Position numbers and translations under genes: made by a program. A stretch of 64,000 nucleotides of DNA. Source: Aliiroseovarius marinus. Its GTDB lineage: Bacteria > Pseudomonadota > Alphaproteobacteria > Rhodobacterales > Rhodobacteraceae. Location of the stretch: assembly GCF_004360145.1 (NCBI RefSeq), contig NZ_SAIT01000003.1:186001-250000 (forward strand), in the 5' to 3' direction. The notes under the pieces were generated by a model. That model worked only from the letters and a program-made list of their open reading frames with translations. It did no database searches and was not told where the DNA came from. Shown one piece after another: positions 1 to 10,825 of the stretch; the stretch's first letter is position 1; each line of letters begins with the position of its first letter.

Positions 1-1314
1 GGCGGCGGCAATCCCATCCATCACGGTCTTGGCGCGCATCAAGCCGATCCCGGCGCTCATCGAGCGATCTTTTTCGGTCAGAAGGGTCCAGGACAGGGAC
101 ATCGCGTGTCCCACGGGTGTGATTAGCCCAAGATCATACATCTCGGACGGCAGGATCGGGCCATTGTCGGTCCACTGGAGGGTTACCGTGACCGGCGCTT
201 CATCCTTGACCCGTACGATGGTTCCGCGCGTTTTGATCGGGGCGTAACCGTCGGGGGTCAGAACCTCGTCCGGGTTGTCTGGGTTCAGCTTCTCAAGATG
301 TAAATCCTGATCGTCCAGATAGGAAGACGTGATGCCATAGCCAAACCCGTCCGTCCGGCCGGCCATGATCAGGGGCAGGCCGGGGATCGACCCGCCAATC
401 ACGCCGCCCGTGCTGAGTTCCAACCGTGCCAGATACCAGATCGACGGGGCCGAGAAGCCAAGATGCGGATCATTGGCCAAAAGCGTGCCACCCGCTGCCG
501 AACGGGTTGGGGCAGCGGCCCATCCGTTGGATGCCCCCGCAAAGCCGCGTTTGGGGCTGGGCCAGAGGTCCGGGCGGTCTTGCGTGTCGAGGACCGCAAA
601 GCGCGGGACGCCCTCGCCAAACAGGGCTGCGTAATCGGGCAGTGCCGCGACGCCGGTCCCCGGCATGTCCGGCAGAATGTCCCGCACGCGGTCCTCGGGC
701 AGGGCAAGCGAGACGCGGGCGCGCAGGACTTCCTCTTCCAACTGGCCAGCCAGTTGCACGCCCATCAGCTTCAGGATCGCCAGACTGTCGACGGGCTGCC
801 ACGGCGAGATTTCGTTTGAGAATAGGAAGAACTCTGGCGCACCACGGCCCAAAGCCTCGGAGTTCACCCGCGCCAGATAGGCATTCACACCCGACGCATA
901 GGCCGACAGCGCCGCCTTGGTATCTTCGTCCTGATACTGAAGCGATCCACGCGCCAGCGTATACAGATCCAGCCGCCGCATCAGCTCGTCGGTTTTTAGG
1001 GTGCGCGGGCCGAACATCTCGGACAGGCGGCCTTGCACGGTGCGACGCATCATCATCATCTGCCACAGGCGGTCCTGTGCGTGCACATACCCAAGGCCGA
1101 AGAAGACATCGCTGTCATTCTCACCCAGAATATGCGGGATGTTGGCGTTGTTGCGGATGATCTCGACCGGGGCGGTGATGCCGGGCGTTTCGCGGGTCAC
1201 GTCATAGTCGGGCAGGGACTGCGATGCCAAATAGTAAACCAGCCCCATAATCGCGACGGCCAATCCTACCAATGCGGCGGTGCCGCGGATCATCCACAGT
1301 ATGATTTTGCCCAT
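1..1314 (-). CDS. Penicillin acylase family protein (C-terminal part missing at window edge)
   Basis: N-terminal nucleophile (Ntn) hydrolase of the penicillin/acyl-homoserine-lactone acylase family, which cleaves amide-linked acyl chains in the periplasm. The first 438 residues are present and the frame runs off the window at position 1. Residues 1-30 form a single N-terminal membrane or signal segment. The alpha-chain motif HAQDRLWQM is present, and the autoproteolytic site is visible as GASNGWAAAP, with the catalytic Ser at residue 262 (codon 531-529). The downstream ANDPHLGF motif is also present. The ATG at 1314 gives a good hydrophobic N-terminus. No partner gene is visible. Members include beta-lactam acylases and AHL-lactone acylases; the substrate cannot be read from this fragment. 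Confidence 0.9.
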   Translation of the reverse strand, partial: MGKIILWMIRGTAALVGLAVAIMGLVYYLASQSLPDYDVTRETPGITAPVEIIRNNANIPHILGENDSDVFFGLGYVHAQDRLWQMMMMRRTVQGRLSEMFGPRTLKTDELMRRLDLYTLARGSLQYQDEDTKAALSAYASGVNAYLARVNSEALGRGAPEFFLFSNEISPWQPVDSLAILKLMGVQLAGQLEEEVLRARVSLALPEDRVRDILPDMPGTGVAALPDYAALFGEGVPRFAVLDTQDRPDLWPSPKRGFAGASNGWAAAPTRSAAGGTLLANDPHLGFSAPSIWYLARLELSTGGVIGGSIPGLPLIMAGRTDGFGYGITSSYLDDQDLHLEKLNPDNPDEVLTPDGYAPIKTRGTIVRVKDEAPVTVTLQWTDNGPILPSEMYDLGLITPVGHAMSLSWTLLTEKDRSMSAGIGLMRAKTVMDGIAAA

Positions 1315-1420
1315 ATGCAAACCTAATTTCTGGACCATGCGTCAGAAACGCAGGTTGAACTTGCCCTCGTGAGCGGTAACTACTGTGAACTGAATGGGAA
1401 TTCAACGAAAGGGTCTTGGT

Positions 1421-2293
1421 ATGGCAAAATGTGCGTTTTTAGGCTTGGGCGTAATGGGCTATCCGATGGCGGGTCACCTTGTTGCGCAGGGTCACGAGGT
1501 CACGGTGTACAACCGGACAACCGCCAAGGCCGAGGCCTGGGCGAAGGAACATGGTGGCAAATGGGCCTCGACCCCGCGCGAGGCGGCGATGGGAGCCGAT
1601 TTTGTCATGGCCTGCGTGGGCAATGATGACGACTTGCGCTCGGTCGTGTTGGGGGATCAAGGTGCGCTGGCTGGCATGACAGACGGGGCAATCTTCGTAG
1701 ATCACACCACAGTGTCCGCGGCTGTGACGCGCGAACTTTATGCGGAAGCCAAAGCCGCTGGCGTGTTCTTCGTGGATGCGCCCGTGTCGGGTGGTCAGGC
1801 TGGGGCCGAAAACGGTGTCCTGTCGATCATGTGTGGCGGAGATCAGGCTGCCTATGACGCGGCCGAGCCGATCATGCAGGCCTATGGCCGCACGGTGAAA
1901 CGTCTGGGCGAAAGTGGCGCGGGGCAATTGACCAAGATGGTGAACCAGATCTGTATTGCCGGGCTGGTGCAGGGCCTGTCGGAAGGGCTGCACTTTGCTG
2001 AGAAAGCCGGTTTGGACATCCGCGAAGTCGTCGACGTGATCCAAGGTGGTGCTGCGGGCAGCTGGCAGATGGTGAACCGGCACGAAACCATGGCGGACGA
2101 CCATTTTGACCACGGGTTTGCGGTGGACTGGATGCGCAAGGATCTGGGGATCTGTCTGAACACAGCAAACGAGAACGGCGCCAGCCTGCCGGTCACGGCG
2201 CTGGTTGATCAGTTCTATAAGGATGTTCAAAAGCTGGGTGGCGGTCGCTGGGACACGTCGAGCCTGATCAAACGGCTGCGCGCCCTCGATTAA
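1421..2293 (+). CDS. NAD(P)-dependent beta-hydroxyacid dehydrogenase (3-hydroxyisobutyrate dehydrogenase family)
   Basis: A 290-residue cytosolic oxidoreductase that interconverts a beta-hydroxyacid and its semialdehyde or keto form. The N-terminal Rossmann fold shows GLGVMGYPM (residues 8-16). The substrate loop DAPVSGG lies at 119-125, and the family GxGxxxKxxN motif places the catalytic Lys at 172 and Asn at 175. I chose the ATG at 1421 because the Rossmann strand begins right after it and an AAAGGG ribosome site lies upstream; an in-frame ATG 27 bases earlier would add a non-conserved tail. It stands alone, divergent from the acylase, so whether it acts on 3-hydroxyisobutyrate, tartronate semialdehyde or another acid is undecided. 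Confidence 0.88.
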   Translation: MAKCAFLGLGVMGYPMAGHLVAQGHEVTVYNRTTAKAEAWAKEHGGKWASTPREAAMGADFVMACVGNDDDLRSVVLGDQGALAGMTDGAIFVDHTTVSAAVTRELYAEAKAAGVFFVDAPVSGGQAGAENGVLSIMCGGDQAAYDAAEPIMQAYGRTVKRLGESGAGQLTKMVNQICIAGLVQGLSEGLHFAEKAGLDIREVVDVIQGGAAGSWQMVNRHETMADDHFDHGFAVDWMRKDLGICLNTANENGASLPVTALVDQFYKDVQKLGGGRWDTSSLIKRLRALD

Positions 2294-2310
2294 ACGTAAC
2301 CTCACAAAAC

Positions 2311-2340
2311 GAAAAAGGGCGGCTCTAAGGCCGCCCTAAG
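2311..2340. terminator. Intrinsic terminator, convergent genes
   Basis: An 8-bp stem AGGGCGGC/GCCGCCCT with a 6-base loop (2316-2337). On the reverse strand it is followed by a T run, so it mainly ends the SYLF lipoprotein transcript. It can also serve the dehydrogenase gene facing it. Confidence 0.7.
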
Positions 2341-2361
2341 CATTTCTGGATATGGATCGTA

Positions 2362-2928
2362 TCAGGGGATGATCCGGGTGTATTTCGCGCCTTCGATCGA
2401 CGCACCTGCGATCAGACCAGCCTGCCCGAACACCACGGCCACAACCGGAGAGGACGAGGTGATCGTGTCTGCCGTCAGGCGGTCACCTTCGTTCTGGAAG
2501 GCGTATTTGATGTCAGCCGAGGCCACCCAGCCTGCATCCGCACGGAAGTCCTGAAGCGCTTCATCGGTCATGAAGAACAGGACATGGGCGAATTGCTGCG
2601 CGCCAATCTGAAGACCCGCACTGGCTTGGGTCAATGAATAGTAATCCACCGTCACGCCATTGATGCGGAGAGCACCACGGCCATAGGCACCACCAAGGCC
2701 AAAGCCGGCCTCGGTCACCAGTGGCATCACCAGTTGTCCGGAGGATTTCTCGGCCAACTGACGTGCATCGGGATAGCGGTTATAGAGATAGGTCAGGGTG
2801 CTATCGGCGCGTGCGTCGATCCGCGCACCACCGTTGGAGCCAACGCTGTTGTCACAGGCGGCCAGCGCCATGCCTGCGCCGACCATACCGGCCAGAAGTC
2901 CACGTCGCGTAAATTTCGAAATTTGCAT
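2362..2928 (-). CDS. SYLF/YSC84-domain lipoprotein
   Basis: A 188-residue exported protein. The N-terminus has a twin-arginine-like TRRGLL segment, a hydrophobic stretch and a lipobox LAAC with Cys25, so it is predicted to be a lipoprotein. The body matches the SYLF (YSC84) lipid-binding family: G-rich GFGLGGAYGRGAL, the YYSLTQASAGLQIGAQ core and a GLIAGASIEGAKYTRI C-terminus. In bacteria this family is poorly characterised and thought to bind membranes. Start at ATG 2928 (MQISKF) is preceded by AAGGGCAAGAAC; an upstream in-frame ATG at 2949 is less well placed. Single gene, ended by the hairpin at 2311-2340. Confidence 0.82.
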   Translation of the reverse strand: MQISKFTRRGLLAGMVGAGMALAACDNSVGSNGGARIDARADSTLTYLYNRYPDARQLAEKSSGQLVMPLVTEAGFGLGGAYGRGALRINGVTVDYYSLTQASAGLQIGAQQFAHVLFFMTDEALQDFRADAGWVASADIKYAFQNEGDRLTADTITSSSPVVAVVFGQAGLIAGASIEGAKYTRIIP

Positions 2929-3100
2929 GTTCTTGCCCTTATGCCTCATGCTGGGCCGCCATACCGCCAAGGCATGTGATCGACCGGGTTGCTCGAACGC
3001 GGATCTGTGTCCGCTTTGGCACAAAATATAGCGGATCAGCGGTAAGCTGTCACCCAGAACTAAGCAGTCCTGCGAAATTTCGCTTGCGGTATATGTGGGC

Positions 3101-4147
<1,047 letters not shown>

Positions 4148-4299
4148 TCAGGGCCATAAAAGTGATCTGAAACTTCCTGCCACGGGTCCGCTCAGTTCAC
4201 AAGTCCGCAATTTTCCGTTCTCCCGGCTGTTCCCGCTGGCACAGGCCCCGCCCCAACGCTAGGGTGAAACGCATTAGGACCACCAGCAGGGAACCAAAG

Positions 4300-4824
4300 T
4301 TGGATATTTACGCCACCCTTTTCGAAATCATTGATATGCGGTCTTTTTCCAACCTGTGGTATTGGATTGGGCTTGCCGTGGCGTGGTCGATGGCCAGCTA
4401 TTGGGTGGTGGGCGTGCCCTATGACATGATACAGCGTGCTGGGCGTGTGGAAGGCGAGGCACAAGAGGACCTCGAGACCATTGTGCGCGTGAACTGCAAC
4501 CGCATCACTTCGCTGTCCGACCAATCTGGAATGTCCCTGATTGCCGTTGCGTCGGCCGTGCTGACGTCCCTGATCATACTTGGGTTTTGGTATGGCATAG
4601 AGTTCGCCCAAGCCGTGTTTCTGTTGATGTTTCCGATGGTGATTGTCGGACTGCTCTCTGCACGAACAGCTATTACGATCCAAAGCCAAGCACTTGAAGG
4701 AGAGGCCTTGCGCCGTTACCTGCTGCGGCATCGTCTGATGGTGCAATTGATTGGAATGCTTGCCATCCTGATCACCGCGCTTTGGGGTATCAACCACAAC
4801 CTTTCCAATGGCGTACTGAGGTAA
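4300..4824 (+). CDS. Small multi-pass membrane protein (Rhodobacteraceae family annotated as SufBCD-associated)
   Basis: About 174 residues. After a short DIYATLFEIIDMRSFSN head come a first transmembrane helix (WYWIGLAVAWSMASYWVVG), a charged middle segment and two or three further helices. From memory, related Rhodobacteraceae proteins begin with a similar ELIDMRSFSNLWYW block and carry the label 'component of SufBCD complex'; I know of no firm functional proof and no suf genes are nearby. I chose the TTG at 4300 because it is preceded by AGCAGGGA at good spacing and gives the family N-terminus. A GTG at 4264 would add 12 non-conserved residues. Confidence 0.65.
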   Translation: MDIYATLFEIIDMRSFSNLWYWIGLAVAWSMASYWVVGVPYDMIQRAGRVEGEAQEDLETIVRVNCNRITSLSDQSGMSLIAVASAVLTSLIILGFWYGIEFAQAVFLLMFPMVIVGLLSARTAITIQSQALEGEALRRYLLRHRLMVQLIGMLAILITALWGINHNLSNGVLR

Positions 4825-4877
4825 TCCTGACCGACCCGCCCCTTGCGTGGCCCTAACTGCACGGATACATCCGCCGC

Positions 4878-7800
4878 ATGGACAAGCTTATTCTTTCTGG
4901 TGCCCCCGAGGGCTTTGACGCGACCCTTCTGGTGAAGGAACTCGACCGGTCTGGCGGGCCGGTTGTTCATGTGGCGCGGGATGAAAAGCGGCTGGCGGCG
5001 ATGCAGGCGGCACTTGGCTTTTTTGCGCCGGACGTGACCTGTGTCACGTTCCCCGGCTGGGATTGTCTTCCCTTTGATCGCGTGTCCCCCAATGCGGACG
5101 TGTCTGCGGCGCGGATGGCGACCTTGGCCGGGTTGGCGACGGGGCAGATCAAGGGGCGGTTTGTCCTTCTGACCACGCTGAACGCCGTCACCCAACGCTT
5201 GCCTGCGCGGGCTACTCTGGCCGAGGCCAGCTTTGTCGCCAGTGTGGACAACCTGTTGGACGTCGATGCCCTGCGCGCGTTTCTAGTGCGCATGGGCTTT
5301 TCGCAATCCCCAACCGTGATGGAGCCGGGGGATTTTGCCGTTCGTGGTGGGATCATCGACATTTTCCCACCGGGCGAAAGCGGCCCCGTACGTCTGGACC
5401 TATTCGGAGACGTGTTGGATGGGGTTCGCCGCTTTGATCCGGCCACCCAACGCACGACGGAAAGCCTAAAGGGGATCGAGCTTGCCCCGGTGTCCGAGGT
5501 CATTCTGGACGAGGCCGCGATCACGCGGTTTCGGCAGAACTATCGCATTGAATTCGGCGCCGCTGGGTCGGACGATCCGCTTTACGAGGCCGTGTCTGCT
5601 GGGCGCAAGCATCAGGGTATCGAACATTGGCTGCCGTTCTTCCATGAACAACTGGAAACGCTATTTGACTATCTGCCCGATGCCTCGGTGATGTTGGATG
5701 ACGGGTTGGATCCCGCCCGCCTTGCCCGGTGGGAGGCGATTACCGACCAGTATGAGACCCGCAAGATTGCGATGAACGCGAAGAACCGGATGGACAGCGT
5801 CTATAAGCCTTGTCCGCCGGATCTGCTGTATCTGGATGATCCCGCGTGGGCGACCGCGCTTGATGGGCGTCGTGTGGTCCAGTTGACGGCATTGCCGCAG
5901 CCCACAGGTGCGGGTGTGGTCGATGGCGGCGGACGGATCGGGCGCAACTTCTCTCCGGAACGCCAGCAAGAGAACATTAACCTTTTCAAGTCTCTGGCGG
6001 ATCATATTGAAGCGAAAAATGAAACGTCTGTCATCGTTGCGTCCTATTCGGAAGGCGCACGGGAGCGTTTGCAGGGATTGTTGGCCGATGAAGGTGTGAT
6101 CACAAGTCAAGTGATCACAAATTTCCGCGATGTTCCGGATGCTGCGGGTGGTATCTATCTGGCGGTCTGGGCGCTGGAGCACGGGTTTGAGGGGCCGGGG
6201 CTAACGGTGATCTCGGAGCAAGACGTATTGGGCGACCGCTTGATCCGCGCACCCAAGCGCAAACGCCGCGCCGAGAACTTCCTGACCGAGGCGCAAAGCC
6301 TGTCTCCGGGGGATCTGATCGTTCACGTTGACCACGGGGTCGGCAAATATAACGGGTTGGAAACCGTGACTGCGATGGGTGCGCCGCATGAATGCCTCGC
6401 CTTGGAATATGCGGGCGGGGATCGCCTGTTTGTGCCCGTCGAAAACATCGAGCTTCTGTCCAAGTTTGGCCAAGACACCGGCCTTCTGGACAAGCTGGGC
6501 GGCGGCGCGTGGCAGGCTAAGAAAGCCAAGCTGAAAGAGCGCATCCGCGAGATCGCGGACAAGCTGATCCGGCTTGCTGCCGAACGCGAGCTGCGCAAGG
6601 CGCCGACGCTGGAAGCCCCGCATCACGCGTGGGAAGAGTTCTCGGCCCGGTTCCCGTATCAGGAAACCGACGATCAGCTGTCCGCCATTGAAGATGTGAT
6701 CGAGGATCTGGCCTCGGGCCGTCCGATGGATCGTCTGGTTTGCGGCGATGTGGGCTTTGGCAAGACCGAGGTGGCTATGCGTGCCGCATTCGTCGCCGCT
6801 ATGTCGGGCCAGCAAGTCGCGGTGATCGCGCCGACCACGTTGTTGGCGCGCCAGCACTTTAAAAGCTTCTCGGAACGCTTCCGGGGCTTTCCCATCAATG
6901 TCGGGCAACTGTCGCGCTTTGTGGGGCAGGCCGAGGCGAAACGGACCCGCGAAGGCATGTCGCGCGGTACGATGGATATCGTTGTCGGCACGCACGCGCT
7001 GTTGGCAAAAGATGTGCGGTTCGAGAACCTCGGCCTCTTGATTGTCGACGAAGAACAGCGCTTTGGGGTGAACCACAAAGAACGGCTGAAGGAGCTGCGT
7101 TCCGACGTGCATGTCCTGACGCTCTCGGCCACGCCAATCCCGCGTACGCTGCAGATGTCCTTGTCCGGGGTGCGCGATCTGTCGATCATTGGCACGCCGC
7201 CCGTCGACCGCCTGTCGATCCGCACCTATGTCTCGGAATTCGACGGCGTCACCATCCGCGAGGCGCTGCTGCGTGAACATTATCGTGGGGGGCAGAGCTT
7301 CTACGTGGTGCCGCGCGTCAAGGATATTCCAGACATCGAGGCCTTCCTGAAGGACCACGTTCCAGAAGTCAGTTTCGTCACAGCCCACGGTCAAATGGCG
7401 GCGGGCGAGTTGGATGACCGCATGAACGCCTTCTATGACGGAAAATATGATGTGCTGCTGGCCACGACGATTGTCGAAAGCGGCATCGACATACCGACCG
7501 CGAACACGATGGTCGTGCACCGCGCGGATATGTTCGGGCTGGCGCAGCTTTATCAGATCCGGGGCAGGGTGGGGCGCTCGAAAACCCGCGCTTATGCCTA
7601 TCTGACCACGAAACCGCGCGTGCCCCTGACGCAGACCGCGCAAAAGCGCCTGCGCGTGCTGGGGTCTCTGGATACGCTGGGGGCTGGGTTCACACTGGCC
7701 TCGCAGGATCTGGACATTCGCGGTGCCGGCAATCTGGTGGGTGAAGAGCAATCCGGCCAAATGCGTGAAGTGGGCTATGAGCTTTACCAACAGATGCTAG

Positions 7801-8333
7801 AAGAGGCGATTGCCAAGATTAAGTCGGGTCAGCTGGAGGGTCTGTCGGACGCGGACAGCAGTTGGGCACCGCAGATCAACCTTGGCGTTCCTGTATTGAT
7901 CCCAGATACTTACGTCCCTGATCTTGATGTGCGTCTAGGCCTCTATCGTCGCCTGTCATCACTGTCCAAGAAGGTCGAGCTGGAAGGCTTTGCCGCCGAG
8001 CTGATCGACCGCTTCGGCCCACTTCCGAAAGAGGTGAACACCCTGATGCTGATTGTGCGCATCAAAGGCATGTGTAAGCGTGCGGGCATTGCCAAACTGG
8101 ATGGCGGGCCGAAAGGGGCGACGATTCAGTTCCACAACGACAAGTTTGCCTCGCCCGTTGGATTGGTCGAGTTTATTCAGGCGCAGAACGGTCTGGCGAA
8201 GGTGCGCGACAACAAAATTGTTGTGCGACGCGACTGGCGCAAAACCTCGGACAAGATCCGCGGGGCCTTTGCGATTGCGCAGGATCTGGCGATGAAGGTG
8301 AAAGAGGCCAAGGCACAAGAAAAGAAAGCCTAA
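4878..8333 (+). CDS. mfd: Transcription-repair coupling factor
   Basis: An ATP-dependent translocase that removes RNA polymerase stalled at DNA lesions and recruits UvrA. The full-length 1151 residues show a UvrB-like N-terminal module, the RNA-polymerase-interacting CarD-like/Tudor segment (LIVHVDHGVGKYNGLE, about residue 480), and RecG-like helicase motifs: Walker A GDVGFGKTE, Walker B DEEQRFG, motif III SATPIPRTL and motif VI QIRGRVGRS. A TRCF C-terminal domain follows. It starts 54 bases after the membrane-protein gene and may be cotranscribed with it. Confidence 0.98.
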   Translation: MDKLILSGAPEGFDATLLVKELDRSGGPVVHVARDEKRLAAMQAALGFFAPDVTCVTFPGWDCLPFDRVSPNADVSAARMATLAGLATGQIKGRFVLLTTLNAVTQRLPARATLAEASFVASVDNLLDVDALRAFLVRMGFSQSPTVMEPGDFAVRGGIIDIFPPGESGPVRLDLFGDVLDGVRRFDPATQRTTESLKGIELAPVSEVILDEAAITRFRQNYRIEFGAAGSDDPLYEAVSAGRKHQGIEHWLPFFHEQLETLFDYLPDASVMLDDGLDPARLARWEAITDQYETRKIAMNAKNRMDSVYKPCPPDLLYLDDPAWATALDGRRVVQLTALPQPTGAGVVDGGGRIGRNFSPERQQENINLFKSLADHIEAKNETSVIVASYSEGARERLQGLLADEGVITSQVITNFRDVPDAAGGIYLAVWALEHGFEGPGLTVISEQDVLGDRLIRAPKRKRRAENFLTEAQSLSPGDLIVHVDHGVGKYNGLETVTAMGAPHECLALEYAGGDRLFVPVENIELLSKFGQDTGLLDKLGGGAWQAKKAKLKERIREIADKLIRLAAERELRKAPTLEAPHHAWEEFSARFPYQETDDQLSAIEDVIEDLASGRPMDRLVCGDVGFGKTEVAMRAAFVAAMSGQQVAVIAPTTLLARQHFKSFSERFRGFPINVGQLSRFVGQAEAKRTREGMSRGTMDIVVGTHALLAKDVRFENLGLLIVDEEQRFGVNHKERLKELRSDVHVLTLSATPIPRTLQMSLSGVRDLSIIGTPPVDRLSIRTYVSEFDGVTIREALLREHYRGGQSFYVVPRVKDIPDIEAFLKDHVPEVSFVTAHGQMAAGELDDRMNAFYDGKYDVLLATTIVESGIDIPTANTMVVHRADMFGLAQLYQIRGRVGRSKTRAYAYLTTKPRVPLTQTAQKRLRVLGSLDTLGAGFTLASQDLDIRGAGNLVGEEQSGQMREVGYELYQQMLEEAIAKIKSGQLEGLSDADSSWAPQINLGVPVLIPDTYVPDLDVRLGLYRRLSSLSKKVELEGFAAELIDRFGPLPKEVNTLMLIVRIKGMCKRAGIAKLDGGPKGATIQFHNDKFASPVGLVEFIQAQNGLAKVRDNKIVVRRDWRKTSDKIRGAFAIAQDLAMKVKEAKAQEKKA

Positions 8334-8400
8334 TCCGATCAGGATTTGCGCCCCAAGGCGGCCAGATGTGCAACACCTTGCAAACACCGTGTTTCGCGCT

Positions 8401-8429
8401 TTGACAAGGCGGTACTGACCCCTTATCCA
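8401..8429 (+). promoter_or_regulatory. Candidate sigma-70 promoter for bamA
   Basis: A perfect -35 TTGACA at 8401-8406 is followed after exactly 17 bases by TATCCA (8424-8429, 4 of 6 to TATAAT), 36 bases before the bamA start. It lies in the 131-base gap after mfd. Read by eye only; transcript ends would be needed to prove it. Confidence 0.55.
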
Positions 8430-8464
8430 CGTGGGCACTGGGATGTCTAAAGAAAGATAGAAAC

Positions 8465-10819
8465 ATGGCATTTTTCGAGGGGTCTGGCAGCGCAGCCGGG
8501 ACAACCGCATTTAAAGCGCTGAGAGGACTGGCCAGCAGCAGTGGATTGGCAATTTTGCTAGCAATTTCAGGGGGGGCTGCCACCCTTCCGATGCCCGCTC
8601 AGGCGCAGACATATTCTTTCACTAAGGTCGAGATCGAAGGCACGCAGCGGATTGAGGCTGCAACCATCCTGTCCTATCTGGGAATCGCTCAGGGCGAGAC
8701 GGTCAGCGCCGCACAGCTGAATGACGGCTACCAGCGCCTTGTCGCGTCCGGTCTGTTCGAAGACGTCAAAGTCATCCCGCGTGGCAATGTTCTGGTCGTA
8801 CAGGTCCGTGAATATCCGACCATCAACGTCGTCTCGGTCGAAGGGAACCGCCGGGTCAAGGATGAGGTCTTCGATGACCTGCTGAAATCACGCTCGCGTC
8901 AGGTATTCAGCCCTGCAACCGCCGAGCAAGACGTGCAGACCATTATCGAGGTCTATCAAGCACAAGGCCGCTTGGCCGCCCGTGTAACCCCAAGAATTAT
9001 TCGTCGTGCCAACAACCGCGTGGATCTGGTTTTCGAAGTGATCGAGGGCAAGAACACCGAAGTTGAACGTCTGTCCTTCGTGGGCAACCGCAAGTTCTCG
9101 GATGCGCGTCTGCGTCGGGTTCTGGAAACCAAGCAAGCCGGCATCCTACGTGCGCTGATCCAGCGCGACTCCTACGTTCCGGAACGGATCGAGTTTGATA
9201 AGCAGGTTCTGAAGGACTTCTATCAGTCGCGCGGCTATGTGGATTTCAAAACCACTGGCGTAACCAGCGAGTTCTCGCGCGAGCGCGACGCCTTCTTCAT
9301 CACCTTCAAGGTTCAGGAAGGCCAGCAATTCCGCTTTGGCGAGATCACGACCGTCTCTGAAGTCGAGGGCGTGGACACCGCAGATTTCCATGCGGCGCAG
9401 AACATCAAATCCGGGAACGTCTTTAGCCCAGCTCAGCTGGACAATGCGATCGCCCGGATGGAGCGTCTTGCCATCCAAAAAGGTCTGGATTTCATTCGCG
9501 TCGACCCGCGTGTCACCCGTGACGAACGCAACCAGCTTCTGAACATCGAACTGGTTCTGGTCCGTGGCCCGCGCATCATTGTTGAACGCATCGATATTGA
9601 GGGCAACGCCACCACACTGGACCGCGTTGTGCGCGATCAGTTCCGCGTGGTCGAAGGCGACCCGTTCAACCCGCGTGAAATTCGCGAGGCAACCGAACGC
9701 GTGCGCGCCCTTGGGTTCTTTGCCGACGCGCAAGTGGACGCGCGCCCCGGCTCTGCCCCCGATCAGGTTGTTATCGACGTCGATGTCGAAGAAGCACCAA
9801 CCGGCTCGCTGAGCCTTGGTGGTGTCTACAGCCTTGAAAACGGCTTTGGTCTGAACCTGGCCTTCACGGAACGCAACTTCCTGGGGCGAGGTCAGTATAT
9901 CTCGGCAAGTTTCCAGAACACCGATGACAGCCTGAGCTTCTCGTTCAAGTTTGCAGAACCGGCCTTCTTGGGCCGTGATCTGGAGTTCGGTTTCGAGACC
10001 TATTACCAGTCCACCGACCAAGCGTCGTCGTTCTACAACACGAACTCGCTGGCGTTCCGTCCATCCATCGCGTTCCCGATCAACGAATATTCGCGCCTTG
10101 GTCTGCGCGTCTATGCAGACGGGACGGAAGTGACTGACGTTAACGCGGACAGCTCGGACTTGCTGAAGGCGGACGAAGCTCGTGGTCGCCAGATTGGTGG
10201 CGGTGTCGGCTTCTCGTACAGCTATGACACGCGCCGCACCGGTTTGGACCCGAACCGTGGGTACTTGTTCCAACTGGACGGTGATATCGGCGGTATCGGT
10301 GCGGACTATCAATATGCCCGAGCCACAGCGCTGGCACAGGCGCTGACCAAGGTCTGGAATGACGAGGTCACGCTCTCGGCGACGGTTGAAGGTGGTTTCC
10401 TGACCAGCCTGAACGGCGCAAGCTCGCGCGTGACGGACCGTTTCCGCATGGGCCCGTCCAAGCTGCGTGGCTTCGCGACCAACGGTCTTGGTCCCCGTGA
10501 CCTGACCGCAACGAACCAAGACACGCTGGGCGGCAACATGTTTGCCGTGGCCCGTCTTGAGGCGCAGTTCCCGCTGGGTCTGCCGGAAGAATACGGTATC
10601 ACCGGCGGTCTGTTTGTTGACGCTGGTACGCTGTGGGGTCTGGATGACACCCTTGGTGGGGCCATCGATGATAGCGCGCAACTGCGGTCGTCCATCGGCG
10701 CGTCGATCTTCTGGGATACCCCGATCGGTCCGCTGCGCTTCAACTACTCCAAGGTTCTGGCCAAGGAAAGCTATGACGAAGAAAACAACTTCGAGCTCAC
10801 GATTTCGGCTCAGTTCTGA
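8465..10819 (+). CDS. bamA: Outer-membrane protein assembly factor BamA
   Basis: The Omp85-family core of the BAM machine that inserts beta-barrel proteins in the outer membrane. 784 residues: a signal peptide ending PAQAQ (about residue 48), five POTRA repeats, then a 16-strand barrel. The conserved loop-6 RGF is present in SKLRGFATNGLGPRD, and the protein ends in Phe, as expected of an outer-membrane barrel. The N-terminal leader is rather long. It heads the bamA-ompH-fabZ-lpxA-lpxI-lpxB run but lacks the usual rseP gene upstream; rseP is at 31.4 kb on the other strand. A promoter-like TTGACA/TATCCA pair lies upstream. Confidence 0.97.
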   Translation: MAFFEGSGSAAGTTAFKALRGLASSSGLAILLAISGGAATLPMPAQAQTYSFTKVEIEGTQRIEAATILSYLGIAQGETVSAAQLNDGYQRLVASGLFEDVKVIPRGNVLVVQVREYPTINVVSVEGNRRVKDEVFDDLLKSRSRQVFSPATAEQDVQTIIEVYQAQGRLAARVTPRIIRRANNRVDLVFEVIEGKNTEVERLSFVGNRKFSDARLRRVLETKQAGILRALIQRDSYVPERIEFDKQVLKDFYQSRGYVDFKTTGVTSEFSRERDAFFITFKVQEGQQFRFGEITTVSEVEGVDTADFHAAQNIKSGNVFSPAQLDNAIARMERLAIQKGLDFIRVDPRVTRDERNQLLNIELVLVRGPRIIVERIDIEGNATTLDRVVRDQFRVVEGDPFNPREIREATERVRALGFFADAQVDARPGSAPDQVVIDVDVEEAPTGSLSLGGVYSLENGFGLNLAFTERNFLGRGQYISASFQNTDDSLSFSFKFAEPAFLGRDLEFGFETYYQSTDQASSFYNTNSLAFRPSIAFPINEYSRLGLRVYADGTEVTDVNADSSDLLKADEARGRQIGGGVGFSYSYDTRRTGLDPNRGYLFQLDGDIGGIGADYQYARATALAQALTKVWNDEVTLSATVEGGFLTSLNGASSRVTDRFRMGPSKLRGFATNGLGPRDLTATNQDTLGGNMFAVARLEAQFPLGLPEEYGITGGLFVDAGTLWGLDDTLGGAIDDSAQLRSSIGASIFWDTPIGPLRFNYSKVLAKESYDEENNFELTISAQF

Positions 10820-10825
10820 TCACAG

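Noticed and set aside
6201-7790. 529-codon frame antisense to mfd
   Set aside because: Covers conserved helicase motifs of mfd; no coding signature of its own.
8423-8431. TTATCCACG resembling a DnaA box before bamA
   Set aside because: One mismatch, single copy, and it overlaps the -10 element of a good promoter; no cluster is present.
9146-10681. 511-codon frame antisense to bamA
   Set aside because: bamA on the + strand shows POTRA and barrel features throughout; the antisense product has no sensible domain and no ribosome site.
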